64,000 bases of DNA from positions 189,409 through 253,408 of the forward strand of contig NZ_JH725114.1 of NCBI RefSeq assembly GCF_000278115.1. Direction: 5' to 3'. Under the pieces are notes generated by a model, which had not been told where the DNA came from, searched no databases, and saw only the letters and a list, made by a program, of their open reading frames with translations. Within the stretch, counting starts at the first letter, position 1; each line of letters starts with the position of its first letter. The translations under genes were made by a program, and so were the position numbers. The stretch comes from Bartonella sp. DB5-6 (GTDB taxonomy: Bacteria > Pseudomonadota > Alphaproteobacteria > Rhizobiales > Rhizobiaceae). Of this stretch, positions 10,182 through 20,098 are shown in pieces.

Positions 10182-10315
10182 TAAACAACCTTCATTTTCC
10201 TGAGGAGCGGGATAATCCCACTCTGATAATAACTACATTCTAACACTTGAGTGTTAAATCACCATAAAGCGAAACTCTGAGCACATAAACACCTATAGTG
10301 CTCAAAAAAAACCTT

Positions 10316-10398
10316 TGGTGCGGATGGAGGGACTCGAACCCCCACGGTCTCCCGCCAGAACCTAAATCTGGTGCGTCTACCAATTTCGCCACATCCGC
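10316..10398 (-). tRNA. tRNA-Leu (anticodon TAG)
   Basis: An 83-nt type II tRNA on the minus strand. Acceptor GCGGATG pairs with CATCCGC, the anticodon arm CCAGA-TTTAGGT-TCTGG gives TAG, a long variable arm is present, the T-arm is GGTTCGAGTCC, and CCA is encoded. Confidence 0.97.
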
Positions 10399-10566
10399 TC
10401 AAACTTATAAACCTGTAACCTTACATAAGCGGCGTTTCTATACCATTAATTAAAGAAAAAAAGCAAACAAATATATTAAAAATATCCAAATACACCTCAT
10501 TCTTAATAAATTGCAAAAATAAAATCTATCCTTTTCATACAGAGCAGCTTCCGCTAAAAGCAGATT

Positions 10567-11961
10567 ATGTTAAATACATTCAACACTCCAATCCATATCA
10601 TCGGCGGTGGTCTTGCAGGCAGTGAAGCAAGTTGGCAAATTGCACAATCAGGAATCCCCGTTATTTTGCATGAAATGCGCCCCCAAAAAAAATCTGATGC
10701 CCATAAAACAGATATGCTTGCAGAACTGGTCTGCTCAAATTCATTTCGTTCTGATGATTCTTCAACAAATGCCATAGGACTTTTACATACCGAAATGCGA
10801 CTAGCAAAATCGCTGATTATGAAAGCTGCTGACGCCAATAAAGTACCAGCAGGCAGCGCTCTTGCTGTTGACCGCGATGAATTTTCAAAAACCATCACAA
10901 CAGCGCTTGAAGATCATCCCCTTATAACAATAAAACGTGAAGAGATTCAAGAGCTTCCTGAGGATTGGAATCATATTATTATTGCAACTGGCCCCCTCAC
11001 CTCACCAGCACTTGCTCAAGCTATACAAGCAATAACCGGAACAGAAGCTCTTTCTTTTTTTGATGCTATCGCGCCTATTGTCCATACCGATAGTATCGAT
11101 TTGGACATTTGTTGGTATCAGTCTCGCTATGATAAAATTGGACCTGAGGGGACAGGAAAGGATTACCTTAATTGCCCCCTTGATAAAGAACAGTATAAAG
11201 CATTCGTTCACGAATTAAAAAATGCAGAAAAAATAGAGCTCCGTGACTTTGAAAAAACACCCTATTTTGATGGATGCTTGCCAATCGAAATTATGGCTGA
11301 ACGCGGAATTGAAACTCTCAGACACGGTCCTATGAAACCTATGGGGTTAACCAATATCCATAATCCCACGATTAAACCATATGCTGTCGTTCAATTACGC
11401 CAAGACAATAAACTTGGAACCCTTTATAATATGGTCGGCTTTCAAACAAAGCTAAAATATGGAGAACAAGTTCGTATTTTTAGAATGATCCCCGGACTTG
11501 AAAAAGCGGAATTCGCACGTCTTGGTGGGCTTCACCGCAATACTTACCTCAACTCACCAGTCATTCTTGATCAAACCCTTCGTTTAAAACAAAGACCAAA
11601 ATTGCGTTTTGCGGGGCAAATTACGGGATGTGAAGGTTATGTAGAATCATCCGCGATGGGGCTTCTCGCTGGGCGTTTTGCTGCCGCTGAGTATAACCAT
11701 AACTGCCCTCTTCTACCGCCCCCAACCACAGCATTGGGAGCTCTTTTAAACCATATTACAGGCGGACACATTGTCGTGCAAGAAACAGAAAGATATTCCT
11801 TTCAACCGATGAATATCAATTTTGGACTTTTCCCACCTATCGTTTCTCTTAAGTACTCAGGAAAACGTCTGCCAAGCAAAGAAAAAAAGATAGCAAAAAA
11901 ACAAGCTATAACTGCTAGAGCCTTGGATGATTGTATTCAGTGGTTAAAATATGGAAAATAA
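10567..11961 (+). CDS. trmFO: tRNA (uracil-5-)-methyltransferase, folate/FAD-dependent
   Basis: TrmFO makes ribothymidine-54 in tRNA using methylene-tetrahydrofolate and FAD. The product has 464 residues. It has an N-terminal FAD-binding motif [18 protein letters not shown], the [12 protein letters not shown] motif with the conserved cysteine, and [16 protein letters not shown]. The C-terminal FAD contact is in [20 protein letters not shown]. It starts at the ATG at 10567 and stands alone. In many rhizobia this gene lies beside the phytoene-synthase-like gene, which here is 31 kb away. Confidence 0.96.
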   Translation: MLNTFNTPIHIIGGGLAGSEASWQIAQSGIPVILHEMRPQKKSDAHKTDMLAELVCSNSFRSDDSSTNAIGLLHTEMRLAKSLIMKAADANKVPAGSALAVDRDEFSKTITTALEDHPLITIKREEIQELPEDWNHIIIATGPLTSPALAQAIQAITGTEALSFFDAIAPIVHTDSIDLDICWYQSRYDKIGPEGTGKDYLNCPLDKEQYKAFVHELKNAEKIELRDFEKTPYFDGCLPIEIMAERGIETLRHGPMKPMGLTNIHNPTIKPYAVVQLRQDNKLGTLYNMVGFQTKLKYGEQVRIFRMIPGLEKAEFARLGGLHRNTYLNSPVILDQTLRLKQRPKLRFAGQITGCEGYVESSAMGLLAGRFAAAEYNHNCPLLPPPTTALGALLNHITGGHIVVQETERYSFQPMNINFGLFPPIVSLKYSGKRLPSKEKKIAKKQAITARALDDCIQWLKYGK

Positions 11962-12507
11962 AATGGCTCTTAGATCGATTTTTGTTTCTGTTCTCCATGA
12001 AAGATTCGACAAGATAACCTTAAGACTTGTTAATCAAGCTGATTATCTGGACCAATAAATACCAATCTACGGCCGATCATTTAATATTAGAGTGTAACGT
12101 TTGCAGTAAAGTTTGCATTTTTTGCGGTATAATAATGGTTATAAAAAAAGATTCCAAATGTGCTTCAATCATCAAAAAGTAATCATGACACAAGTAAGAA
12201 AGATAACGTGATATACTCATATGCCCACCTAATATGGATACCCAATCACTGCTATAGAGAGATCTTTTGCTATACCAAAACACCATCTCCCTCAGCTTGA
12301 AAAAAGCTACAAGTACTCTTCCCTACATCACTGCCTGTATCCAAATATTTTATATGAAATGCAACACAAGCATATTTTATGCACATATCATCTCACATAT
12401 TTCCCGAAAATATCCTCAAAAGTACGTACACTATTTGAAAAAACACATGATTTGACGCAAACACTTGCTAAAAACTTTACGTAGAAAGCATGCACACAAT
12501 ATCTTTG
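11962..12507. other. Non-coding spacer between trmFO and HU
   Basis: About 550 AT-rich bases. A 69-codon minus-strand open frame (12077-12286) has no recognisable domain and no good ribosome-binding site; I do not call it. No RNA gene recognised. Confidence 0.55.
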
Positions 12508-12540
12508 AAAAAACCCGCTTATAGATAAACCGGGTTTTTT
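12508..12540 (-). terminator. Rho-independent terminator of the HU gene
   Basis: AAAAAACCCG (12508-12517) pairs with CGGGTTTTTT (12531-12540) around a 13-base loop, giving a run of T on the minus-strand transcript. It lies 14 bases past the HU stop. Its symmetry means it could work on both strands. Confidence 0.8.
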
Positions 12541-12553
12541 TATGTGGAACAAA

Positions 12554-12832
12554 TTATTTTTTATTAACAGCTTCTTTGAGAGTTTTCCCTGCAGAAAATT
12601 TGGGCACAGAACGCGCTGGAATATTTATTTCAGCACCCGTTGAAGGATTACGCCCCTTTGTAGCAGCACGATGAGAAACTTCAAAAGAACCAAAGCCTGG
12701 AAGACGAACATCTCCTCCTGAAGCCAAAGCCTCTGTTACAGAAGCAATAAAAGCATCAACAACAGAGCCAGCTTGCGCTTTCGAAACACCTGCCTTTTCA
12801 GCAACGGAGCTAACCAATTCACTTTTGTTCAT
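12554..12832 (-). CDS. hupB: DNA-binding protein HU
   Basis: HU is a small nucleoid protein that bends and wraps DNA as a dimer. The product is 92 residues. It has the helical dimerisation part ([20 protein letters not shown]), the PROSITE-like HU signature around [20 protein letters not shown], the DNA-intercalating arm with IPARSVPKF, and the tail [13 protein letters not shown]. It lies directly downstream of lon, the order lon-hup found widely in proteobacteria, but 230 bases separate them and it has its own terminator. Confidence 0.96.
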   Translation of the reverse strand: MNKSELVSSVAEKAGVSKAQAGSVVDAFIASVTEALASGGDVRLPGFGSFEVSHRAATKGRNPSTGAEINIPARSVPKFSAGKTLKEAVNKK

Positions 12833-12862
12833 AAAACATTTCCTTTCCCTATATTACCAGAT

Positions 12863-12881
12863 AACACAATTTAATCGTGTT
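12863..12881. promoter_or_regulatory. 19-bp palindrome upstream of HU gene, candidate operator
   Basis: An AACAC-n9-GTGTT palindrome whose inner arms also match (ATT/AAT), with only one mismatched pair besides the centre, lies 31 bases before the HU start. Position suits a regulator site overlapping the promoter. No regulator can be named. Confidence 0.3.
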
Positions 12882-13062
12882 GTCGGTTAGTTTATTGAAA
12901 AGTACAGCAAACAGAAGTCTTATTTTCATCCAAAACATTGTTTTTTTAGCAATAATCATAGTTATTCACGGAATTTTTTACTTTTTTTCAAAATAAACAA
13001 AAAAATAACCACGAAAATGCATTCTGTTGCTTTGAAAATGCAATTATAAATAAGACAATGAA

Positions 13063-15486
13063 TCAGTGCGCTATCTGTATTCCTTCACTATCGTTCTCTG
13101 TCCTGATAGGTACAGGCACGGTGGAAGGTTCTGTCCATTCAATAGGTTCAGGAAAACGAACTAAAGCATGCTTAAGAACTTCACTCACATGATTTACTGG
13201 AATAATTTCCATATTATTTTTGACGTCATCAGGAATATCAATCAAATCTTTTGCGTTTTCTTCAGGAATAAGTACCTTTTTTATACCTCCTCGAAGCGCT
13301 GCCAATAATTTTTCTTTCAATCCACCAATCGGTAAAACACGTCCACGTAAAGTAATTTCGCCGGTCATTGCAATATCTTTATGTACTGCTATTCCTGTTA
13401 GCACTGAAACAATTGCCGTCACCATTGCAATCCCAGCTGATGGTCCATCTTTTGGTGTCGCACCCTCTGGAACATGAACATGAATATCACGTTTATCAAA
13501 AAGCGGGGGTTCAATACCAAAATCAACAGCACGAAAACGTACATAAGATGCTGCCGCTGAAATTGATTCTTTCATAATATCGCGCAAATTGCCAGTTACA
13601 GTCATTTTACCTTTACCTGACATCATAACCCCTTCAATGGTCAATAGCTCTCCACCAACCTCCGTCCACGCAAGCCCAGTAACAACACCAATTTGATTTT
13701 CTCCCTCAATCTGATTGTAGTGGTAACGCTTAACACCCAAAAAATCATTAATATTATCTTCTGTAATCTTTACAGATTTTTGATGTGTTTTAAGAATTTT
13801 TGTAACTGATTTACGTGCAATCTTCATTAATTCACGCTCAAGGTTACGCACTCCTGCTTCACGTGTATAAAATTGGATAATAGACTTTATAGCACCATCA
13901 GAAACGCTGAACTCTTTTTTAGACAAACAGTGATCTTTTAATGCTTTTGGTAAAAGGTGGTGCTTAACAATCTCCATTTTTTCACATTCAGTATAGCCAG
14001 CGATACGAATAATTTCCATTCTATCCATTAAGGGGCTTGGAATATTAAGCGTATTGGCAGTGGTAATAAACATTACATCAGAAAGGTCATATTCGACTTC
14101 TAAATAGTGATCAATAAATGTACCATTTTGTTCAGGATCAAGTACTTCCAATAAAGCTGACGAAGGATCCCCACGAAAATCTTGCCCCATTTTGTCAATT
14201 TCATCAAGTAAGAAAAGTGGATTAGATTTTTTAGATTTTTTCATAGACTGAATAATTTTTCCAGGCATAGAACCAATATATGTCCGGCGGTGTCCACGAA
14301 TTTCTGCTTCATCCCGCACCCCTCCTAATGAAATGCGAACATATTCACGCCCCGTTGCTTTTGCAATAGAGCGGGCTAGTGATGTTTTTCCCACACCAGG
14401 AGGGCCCAGCAAGCAAATAATTGGACCTTTTATCTTTGATGCTCGACTTTGTACTGCTAAATATTCAACAATTCGTTCCTTAACTTTTTCCAGACCAAAA
14501 TGCTCATTATTCATGACTCTTTCAGCAAAGTCCAAATTGTTTTTAATCTTCGACTTTTTTCCCCAAGGTATTGCTAACAACCAATCAAGATAGTTACGTA
14601 CAACTGTCGCCTCTGCTGACATGGGGGACATATTCCGTAATTTTCTCAATTCTGCCCCAGCCTTTTCATGTGCTTCCTTTGAAAGTTTTGTCTTCTTGAT
14701 ACGTTCTTCCAATTCAGAGAGCTCATCGCGGCTATCCTCACCCGCTCCTAATTCTTTCTGAATAGCCTTCATCTGCTCATTGAGATAATATTCCCTTTGG
14801 TTTTTTTCCATTTGCCGTTTGACATGCGAACGGATACGCTTTTCAACCTGCAAAACAGAAATTTCTCCTTCCATGAAAGAAAGAACACGTTCAAGACGAT
14901 TGCGTACAGGTAATAGCTCTAATATTTCCTGCTTTTCTGAAAGTTTAATCATCAAATGGGAAGCAATAGTGTCGGCAAGTTTAGAAGGATTATCAATCTG
15001 ACCAATAGCATTAATAACTTCAGGAGAAATTTTTTTATTAAGTTTTACATAGTTTTCAAAATAAGAAATCACCGATCTTGAAAGAGCTTCAGTCTCAACA
15101 CCATTCTCTCTAGGCTCTTCTGTAACAGTTACACAAGCCTGATGATAATCTTCACTCGCAACAAATTGACTCATTTTTGCACGCGCGGTACCTTCAACCA
15201 AAACCTTCACAGTTCCATCAGGAAGCTTTAAAAGTTGAAGAATATTGGCAAGCGTACCTATGTCATAAATATCTTCTGATTTTGGATCATCATCAGAAGC
15301 ATTTTTTTGTGTAACCAAAAGTATCTGTTTATCAACCGCCATCGTTTCTTCAAGAGCACGAATTGATTTTTCGCGGCCCACAAAAAGTGGAACAATCATA
15401 TGCGGGAAGACAACAATATCACGAAGAGGTAAAACAGCATAAAATCCCTCTCTTACTTCATCTGTTTTTTCACCAATATATTGCAT
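13063..15486 (-). CDS. lon: ATP-dependent protease La (Lon)
   Basis: Lon is a homo-hexameric AAA+ serine protease degrading misfolded and regulatory proteins. The product has 807 residues. The N-terminal substrate domain (about 15-210, LPLRDIVVFPHMIVPLFVGRE) is followed by a coiled linker. The AAA+ module has Walker A GPPGVGKTSLA and Walker B LFLLDEIDKM. The C-terminal peptidase carries the Ser-Lys dyad in KDGPSAGIAM and the lysine in GGLKEKLLAALRGG. The start at 15486 (MQYIGEKTDE) is the normal family start. It follows clpX and clpP on the same strand. Confidence 0.98.
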   Translation of the reverse strand: MQYIGEKTDEVREGFYAVLPLRDIVVFPHMIVPLFVGREKSIRALEETMAVDKQILLVTQKNASDDDPKSEDIYDIGTLANILQLLKLPDGTVKVLVEGTARAKMSQFVASEDYHQACVTVTEEPRENGVETEALSRSVISYFENYVKLNKKISPEVINAIGQIDNPSKLADTIASHLMIKLSEKQEILELLPVRNRLERVLSFMEGEISVLQVEKRIRSHVKRQMEKNQREYYLNEQMKAIQKELGAGEDSRDELSELEERIKKTKLSKEAHEKAGAELRKLRNMSPMSAEATVVRNYLDWLLAIPWGKKSKIKNNLDFAERVMNNEHFGLEKVKERIVEYLAVQSRASKIKGPIICLLGPPGVGKTSLARSIAKATGREYVRISLGGVRDEAEIRGHRRTYIGSMPGKIIQSMKKSKKSNPLFLLDEIDKMGQDFRGDPSSALLEVLDPEQNGTFIDHYLEVEYDLSDVMFITTANTLNIPSPLMDRMEIIRIAGYTECEKMEIVKHHLLPKALKDHCLSKKEFSVSDGAIKSIIQFYTREAGVRNLERELMKIARKSVTKILKTHQKSVKITEDNINDFLGVKRYHYNQIEGENQIGVVTGLAWTEVGGELLTIEGVMMSGKGKMTVTGNLRDIMKESISAAASYVRFRAVDFGIEPPLFDKRDIHVHVPEGATPKDGPSAGIAMVTAIVSVLTGIAVHKDIAMTGEITLRGRVLPIGGLKEKLLAALRGGIKKVLIPEENAKDLIDIPDDVKNNMEIIPVNHVSEVLKHALVRFPEPIEWTEPSTVPVPIRTENDSEGIQIAH

Positions 15487-15667
15487 AACTTTCCTTTCTG
15501 GAACTTATGATCTATCCATTACACAAGCCCACCTTTAGAAGAAACTTCGGCATCCCATAATACATGAAGTGGTAACTGCGAGCGTATAAATCAAGAATCA
15601 TGACTATAATATATAGGAACATTCATCCTCACATGGTGTTCATTACCACTTCTCATATCTCAAAACA

Positions 15668-16942
15668 TCATGCCGATACATTTTCTTTATCTTCTGCACG
15701 TTCTGAATAAATGTAAAGAGGACGCGCTTTTTCATCAGCAACATCACTCGAAATGACTACTTTTTGAACACCTTCAAGAGCAGGAAGCTCAAACATCGTT
15801 TCAAGAAGTATCTTCTCCATAATAGAACGCAAACCACGCGCACCGGTTTTACGCTCAATCGCCTTCTTAGCTATAACACGTAAAGCATCTTCATGAAATG
15901 CCAACTCAACATTTTCCATCTCAAAAAGACGCTGATATTGTTTCACCAACGCATTTTTGGGTTGTGATAAAATTTTAACAAGAGCGTTAACATCTAAATC
16001 TTCTAAGGTAGCTACAATAGGAAGACGGCCAATAAATTCTGGTATCAAACCAAACTTTATAAGATCTTCAGGCTCTAAATCACGAAAAATTTCACCAACA
16101 CAACGCTCATCAGGTGCTTTAACAGTAGCAGAAAAACCAATAGAAGTTTTTTCACCACGTCCTGAAATAATCCGCTCTAAACCTGCAAAAGCACCTCCAC
16201 AAATGAATAAAATATTTGTTGTATCAACCTGAAGAAACTCTTGTTGCGGGTGCTTGCGCCCACCTTGAGGGGGAACAGAAGCAATTGTTCCTTCCATAAT
16301 TTTTAATAACGCCTGCTGCACACCTTCCCCTGAAACATCTCTTGTAATAGAAGGATTGTCAGCTTTACGAGAAATTTTATCAACCTCATCAATATAGACA
16401 ATGCCACGCTGTGCACGTTCAACATTATAATCAGCAGCTTGAAGAAGCTTTAGAATAATATTTTCAACATCTTCACCTACATATCCTGCTTCAGTCAAAG
16501 TAGTCGCATCAGCCATCGTAAAAGGTACATCGATAATACGTGCCAATGTTTGTGCGAGATAAGTTTTACCGCACCCCGTTGGACCAACAAGAAGAATATT
16601 CGATTTTGCTAACTCAATATCACTGCTCTTAGACTGATGCGCAAGTCGCTTGTAATGATTATGAACAGCAACAGAAAGAACACGCTTTGCATGTTGCTGA
16701 CCAATAACGTAATCATCAAGAACTGTTATAATTTCCTGGGGAGTGGGAACACCATCACGTGCCTTAATCCCAGAAGATTTATTTTCTTCACGAATAATAT
16801 CCATGCAAAGCTCTACGCATTCATCACAAATGAATACAGTAGGCCCCGCGATGAGTTTACGCACCTCATGCTGACTTTTGCCGCAGAACGAGCAATAGAG
16901 AGTATTTTTTGATTCGCTCCCACTATTGCCAATTTTGCTCAT
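15668..16942 (-). CDS. clpX: ATP-dependent Clp protease ATP-binding subunit ClpX
   Basis: ClpX unfolds substrates and feeds them to ClpP. The 424-residue product has the N-terminal zinc-binding domain with four cysteines (CSFCGKSQ...CDECVELC, residues about 19-46). The AAA+ core has Walker [13 protein letters not shown], Walker [11 protein letters not shown], the pore loop [11 protein letters not shown] and the sensor region [12 protein letters not shown]. It lies 185 bases downstream of clpP, the standard clpP-clpX-lon order. Confidence 0.98.
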   Translation of the reverse strand: MSKIGNSGSESKNTLYCSFCGKSQHEVRKLIAGPTVFICDECVELCMDIIREENKSSGIKARDGVPTPQEIITVLDDYVIGQQHAKRVLSVAVHNHYKRLAHQSKSSDIELAKSNILLVGPTGCGKTYLAQTLARIIDVPFTMADATTLTEAGYVGEDVENIILKLLQAADYNVERAQRGIVYIDEVDKISRKADNPSITRDVSGEGVQQALLKIMEGTIASVPPQGGRKHPQQEFLQVDTTNILFICGGAFAGLERIISGRGEKTSIGFSATVKAPDERCVGEIFRDLEPEDLIKFGLIPEFIGRLPIVATLEDLDVNALVKILSQPKNALVKQYQRLFEMENVELAFHEDALRVIAKKAIERKTGARGLRSIMEKILLETMFELPALEGVQKVVISSDVADEKARPLYIYSERAEDKENVSA

Positions 16943-17127
16943 TTCTCTTTCCTTTCACCACGCTATACGAATACTTTGTCTTTTCAAAGGAAGTTTTCCA
17001 TAACGAAAACTAAAAGACATATAAAAAAACCGCGTGTCATAAATACTCTTTAGGTGTTTTTCCGCTATTTTCGTGATATTTTTATAAAACTCTCTCTTTA
17101 AAGTAGCTCTTTTTTCTATAAAAACTC

Positions 17128-17751
17128 TTAATCTTTTTCAGTTTCTGCACGATATTGTATAACATCATCAACTAGGCCAAATTGCTTGGACTCTTCCGCT
17201 GTCATAAAATGATCACGATCAAGAGTTCTCTCAATAACTTCATAATCCTGACCTGTATGCTGAACATAAATTTCATTTAAACGCTGTTTCATCTTTATAA
17301 TATCTTGTGCATGCCGTTCAATATCTGAAGCCTGACCTTGAAAACCGCCAGATGGTTGATGCACCATAATACGTGCATTCGGCAATGTAAAACGGTGACC
17401 TTTCGCTCCAGCCGTTAAAAGTAAAGACCCCATAGACGCAGCTTGCCCCATACAAAGCGTAGAAACAGGAGGGCGAATAAACTGCATAGTATCATAAATT
17501 GCCATACCAGATGTCACAACACCACCAGGTGAATTAATATAAAGACTAATTTCTTTCTTAGGATTTTCGGCTTCCAAGAAGAGCAATTGCGCACAAACAA
17601 GCATTGCCATACCATCTTCAACCGGACCATTAATAAAAATAATCCGCTCCTTTAAAAGACGGGAAAAAATATCATAAGCCCGCTCCCCACGATTAGTTTG
17701 TTCAATAACCATAGGCACAAGGCTTAATGCTGTTTTCATTAGATCACTCAT
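17128..17751 (-). CDS. clpP: ATP-dependent Clp protease proteolytic subunit ClpP
   Basis: ClpP forms the double-heptameric serine protease chamber. The 207-residue product contains the catalytic serine in [14 protein letters not shown], the histidine in [11 protein letters not shown] and the aspartate in [15 protein letters not shown]. The ATG at 17751 is the family start. It is the first gene of the clpP-clpX-lon run and is preceded by about 190 bases of spacer that should hold its promoter. Confidence 0.98.
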   Translation of the reverse strand: MSDLMKTALSLVPMVIEQTNRGERAYDIFSRLLKERIIFINGPVEDGMAMLVCAQLLFLEAENPKKEISLYINSPGGVVTSGMAIYDTMQFIRPPVSTLCMGQAASMGSLLLTAGAKGHRFTLPNARIMVHQPSGGFQGQASDIERHAQDIIKMKQRLNEIYVQHTGQDYEVIERTLDRDHFMTAEESKQFGLVDDVIQYRAETEKD

Positions 17752-17939
17752 GTTTTTACTTTCCGTTCATATAACAATCGCTCTTTACGCATTCAATGCT
17801 TTTCCCCATAGGCTAACAATAGTCTCTTACGCAAGCTACAATCTAATGCTCTTTAGGCAAAATTAAAACCCCAGTGGTTAAAATAGCAATAATAACTCTA
17901 CCTGAAAAAATCATGCGCATTAGAAATGCGAGACACTGC

Positions 17940-18707
17940 TCAATGGTAAAAACTTCCTTCCTGAGGTTTTTGAGTCATCTTTGCTTTTCTGTGAATATGA
18001 AATCCTATCAAACGTGGATCTGCAAGTGGCTCAATACCAAAAGCTGAATCAAAAATGTACTCAGTTTTTCGTCCTGTCCAATAATAAAAAGTTTCCTTTT
18101 CTTTTGCTTCATGAAAAAAACCATATCGTTTAGCTAATCGTGAAATACCATCATTACCAAATATCGTAACTCCAAGACTTCCTGGTAAAATCGGCATTTT
18201 TTTCCTCTTTAACCAGAATGGTTTCCAAACACGACGCTTAAACCCAAGCCACTCAGGAACCATTTCTGTTCCGGCCCAATAATCTTCAAACACTTTTATA
18301 ATAGGGTTATCGGACGGAAAATAAAGTGCAGAAACACCTACCCTTACAGCATTTTCTTTTGCAAACCAAACCTTATCCGCATCTGGGTGAAATTGTTTAA
18401 CCAAATAAACATCTGTATCTAACCAAACACCTTGCCGATATTTCATCAGCATAACACGAAAAAAATCCGAAAACTGAACAACCGTACATCCTAGTTTATC
18501 ATCAGAAAAATTAGGATCAAGGCGATAAATTGCTGAACGTGGTAGAATTGATTCGGCTTCATACAATTCAACACCAACAGGTAGATTTTCTATTTTTTTA
18601 TCATAACTGAAAAGCTTAACGCGTTGCCCAGTTTTAACCATTGAAGATAAACAAAGTCTATCAACCAGTCTTAATTGTCCACTATACCAAAAAGTGCAAA
18701 TATCCAT
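17940..18707 (-). CDS. DXD-type glycosyltransferase, capsular/LOS-type (GT-A fold)
   Basis: A 255-residue protein resembling the glycosyltransferase sugar-binding (DXD) family related to yeast Och1 and alpha-1,4-glycosyltransferases. The key stretch is FSDFFRVMLMKYRQGVWLDT followed by DVYLV: the conserved D-x-x-R before the helix, and the DTD metal/nucleotide-sugar motif near residue 97. The C-terminal region has IFGNDGISRLAKRYG and GFHIHRKAKM. No signal peptide or membrane span is visible, so it is probably cytoplasmic. It starts 10 bases after trkA, where rhizobia usually carry hfq. Sugar and acceptor unknown; lipooligosaccharide decoration is a guess. Confidence 0.75.
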   Translation of the reverse strand: MDICTFWYSGQLRLVDRLCLSSMVKTGQRVKLFSYDKKIENLPVGVELYEAESILPRSAIYRLDPNFSDDKLGCTVVQFSDFFRVMLMKYRQGVWLDTDVYLVKQFHPDADKVWFAKENAVRVGVSALYFPSDNPIIKVFEDYWAGTEMVPEWLGFKRRVWKPFWLKRKKMPILPGSLGVTIFGNDGISRLAKRYGFFHEAKEKETFYYWTGRKTEYIFDSAFGIEPLADPRLIGFHIHRKAKMTQKPQEGSFYH

Positions 18708-18717
18708 AGGCGATATA

Positions 18718-20094
18718 TCAAAAATATTCTAAACTCACACGAAATAGCTGCTCAACATCACGCACACACTCAGAAAGAGCAAAAATTACTATCCGGTCAC
18801 CAGACAAAATACGCGTATCTGCCGAAAGCTGTATTATTGTCTTGTTGCGATAGATTGCACCAATTCTCAAACCATCTGATAAATCAAGCTCTGACAATGA
18901 CTTACCAACCAATGAAGATGTTTGCATAACCTCAGCCTCGATAATTTCTGCCTTCCCATTAAAAACTGAGTGAACAGCACGAATACGACCACGGCGCATT
19001 TGTTGCAAAATTCTCGATATAGTAACACTATGTGGATTAAGATATGCATCCACACCAACTGCACGGCTAAACTCTTGATAAGCAACATTATTGATCAATA
19101 CCATGTTGGCTTTGCATCCCAATCTTTTAGCAATAATAGCACTTAAGAGATTGACCTGATCCTGATTGGTCAATGTAATCATTAAATCGGCCTGGTCAAT
19201 TCCAGCATCCTGAAGAATCACTGGATCTAATACGTTACCATATAAGACCGTTGTTTTTTCAAGTTGGTCAGCAATTGTTAGCGCTCTCTCTCTCTGCGAT
19301 TCTATAATCTTCAATCTTAATTTATGAAGGCGCTTTTCAATAGCCTGAGCAACGTAAAGACCAATATGACCACCTCCTGCAATAATCATGCGATGGGTAT
19401 CTTGTTCTTTATGACCAAAAAGCCCAACTGCACGACGCATCTGATCACGAGCAGCAACAAGATAGGTCACATCGCCAACGCGTAATTGCGTCTCTGAGTG
19501 CGCAACCAATAATTCTGAACCACGCTTAATAGCGATAACCGTCGTGCGAAGGTCGGGAAAAAGCTCCGTTAATTGACGTAAAGGTGTATTAATAACTGGG
19601 CAATCTTCCATACATTCCAAGGCTAATGTAACAATATCATCATTACAAAAATAAAGAACATCTATTGCACCAGGTAAAGCAATACGACGTAGAACCATTT
19701 CCCCAACTTCAACTTCCGGCGAAATAACCACATCAATGGGAATATTCTCTCTAGCAAAAAGCGTTTTATAGCGTGGCTCTAAATAAGATTGTGAGCGAAT
19801 ACGTGCTATTTTTGTTGGAACATTAAATAATGAGTGCGCCACTTGGCAAGCCACCATATTGACTTCATCAAATAAAGTTACTGCAATTAACATATCAGCT
19901 TTGTCTGCATCAGCAGCCAAAAGAACCTCAGGTCGTGAACCGTGACCGACAATACCTCTCACATCCAACGTGTCGCGAATTTTTTCAATCAATCTCGTTT
20001 CAATATCAATAACAGTAACATCATGATTTTCAGCAGCAAGACGCTCTGCTATTCCATAACCAACCTGTCCTGCTCCGCAAATAATAACACGCAT
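18718..20094 (-). CDS. trkA: Trk potassium uptake system NAD(H)-binding component TrkA
   Basis: TrkA is the peripheral regulatory ring of the TrkH/TrkG K+ channel. The 458-residue product is a tandem RCK protein. The first Rossmann motif VIICGAGQVGYGIAERLA lies at the N-terminus and the second near residue 235 (RMIIAGGGHIGLYVAQAI); each is followed by a TrkA-C domain. I chose the ATG at 20094 (MRVIICGAG), 4 bases after the ntrX stop. A TTG 18 bases upstream is a less likely start. The order ntrY-ntrX-trkA is conserved in rhizobia. Confidence 0.95.
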   Translation of the reverse strand: MRVIICGAGQVGYGIAERLAAENHDVTVIDIETRLIEKIRDTLDVRGIVGHGSRPEVLLAADADKADMLIAVTLFDEVNMVACQVAHSLFNVPTKIARIRSQSYLEPRYKTLFARENIPIDVVISPEVEVGEMVLRRIALPGAIDVLYFCNDDIVTLALECMEDCPVINTPLRQLTELFPDLRTTVIAIKRGSELLVAHSETQLRVGDVTYLVAARDQMRRAVGLFGHKEQDTHRMIIAGGGHIGLYVAQAIEKRLHKLRLKIIESQRERALTIADQLEKTTVLYGNVLDPVILQDAGIDQADLMITLTNQDQVNLLSAIIAKRLGCKANMVLINNVAYQEFSRAVGVDAYLNPHSVTISRILQQMRRGRIRAVHSVFNGKAEIIEAEVMQTSSLVGKSLSELDLSDGLRIGAIYRNKTIIQLSADTRILSGDRIVIFALSECVRDVEQLFRVSLEYF

Positions 20095-20098
20095 AATA

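Noticed and set aside
9871-10203. 110-codon plus-strand frame opposite tig
   Set aside because: Shadow of the trigger factor coding strand.
12077-12286. 69-codon minus-strand frame between trmFO and HU
   Set aside because: No recognisable domain, poor initiation context; kept as non-coding.
17940-18707. Possibility that the gene after trkA is part of a defence or toxin system
   Set aside because: The FSDFFR and DTD motifs identify a glycosyltransferase; no partner gene of such systems lies nearby.
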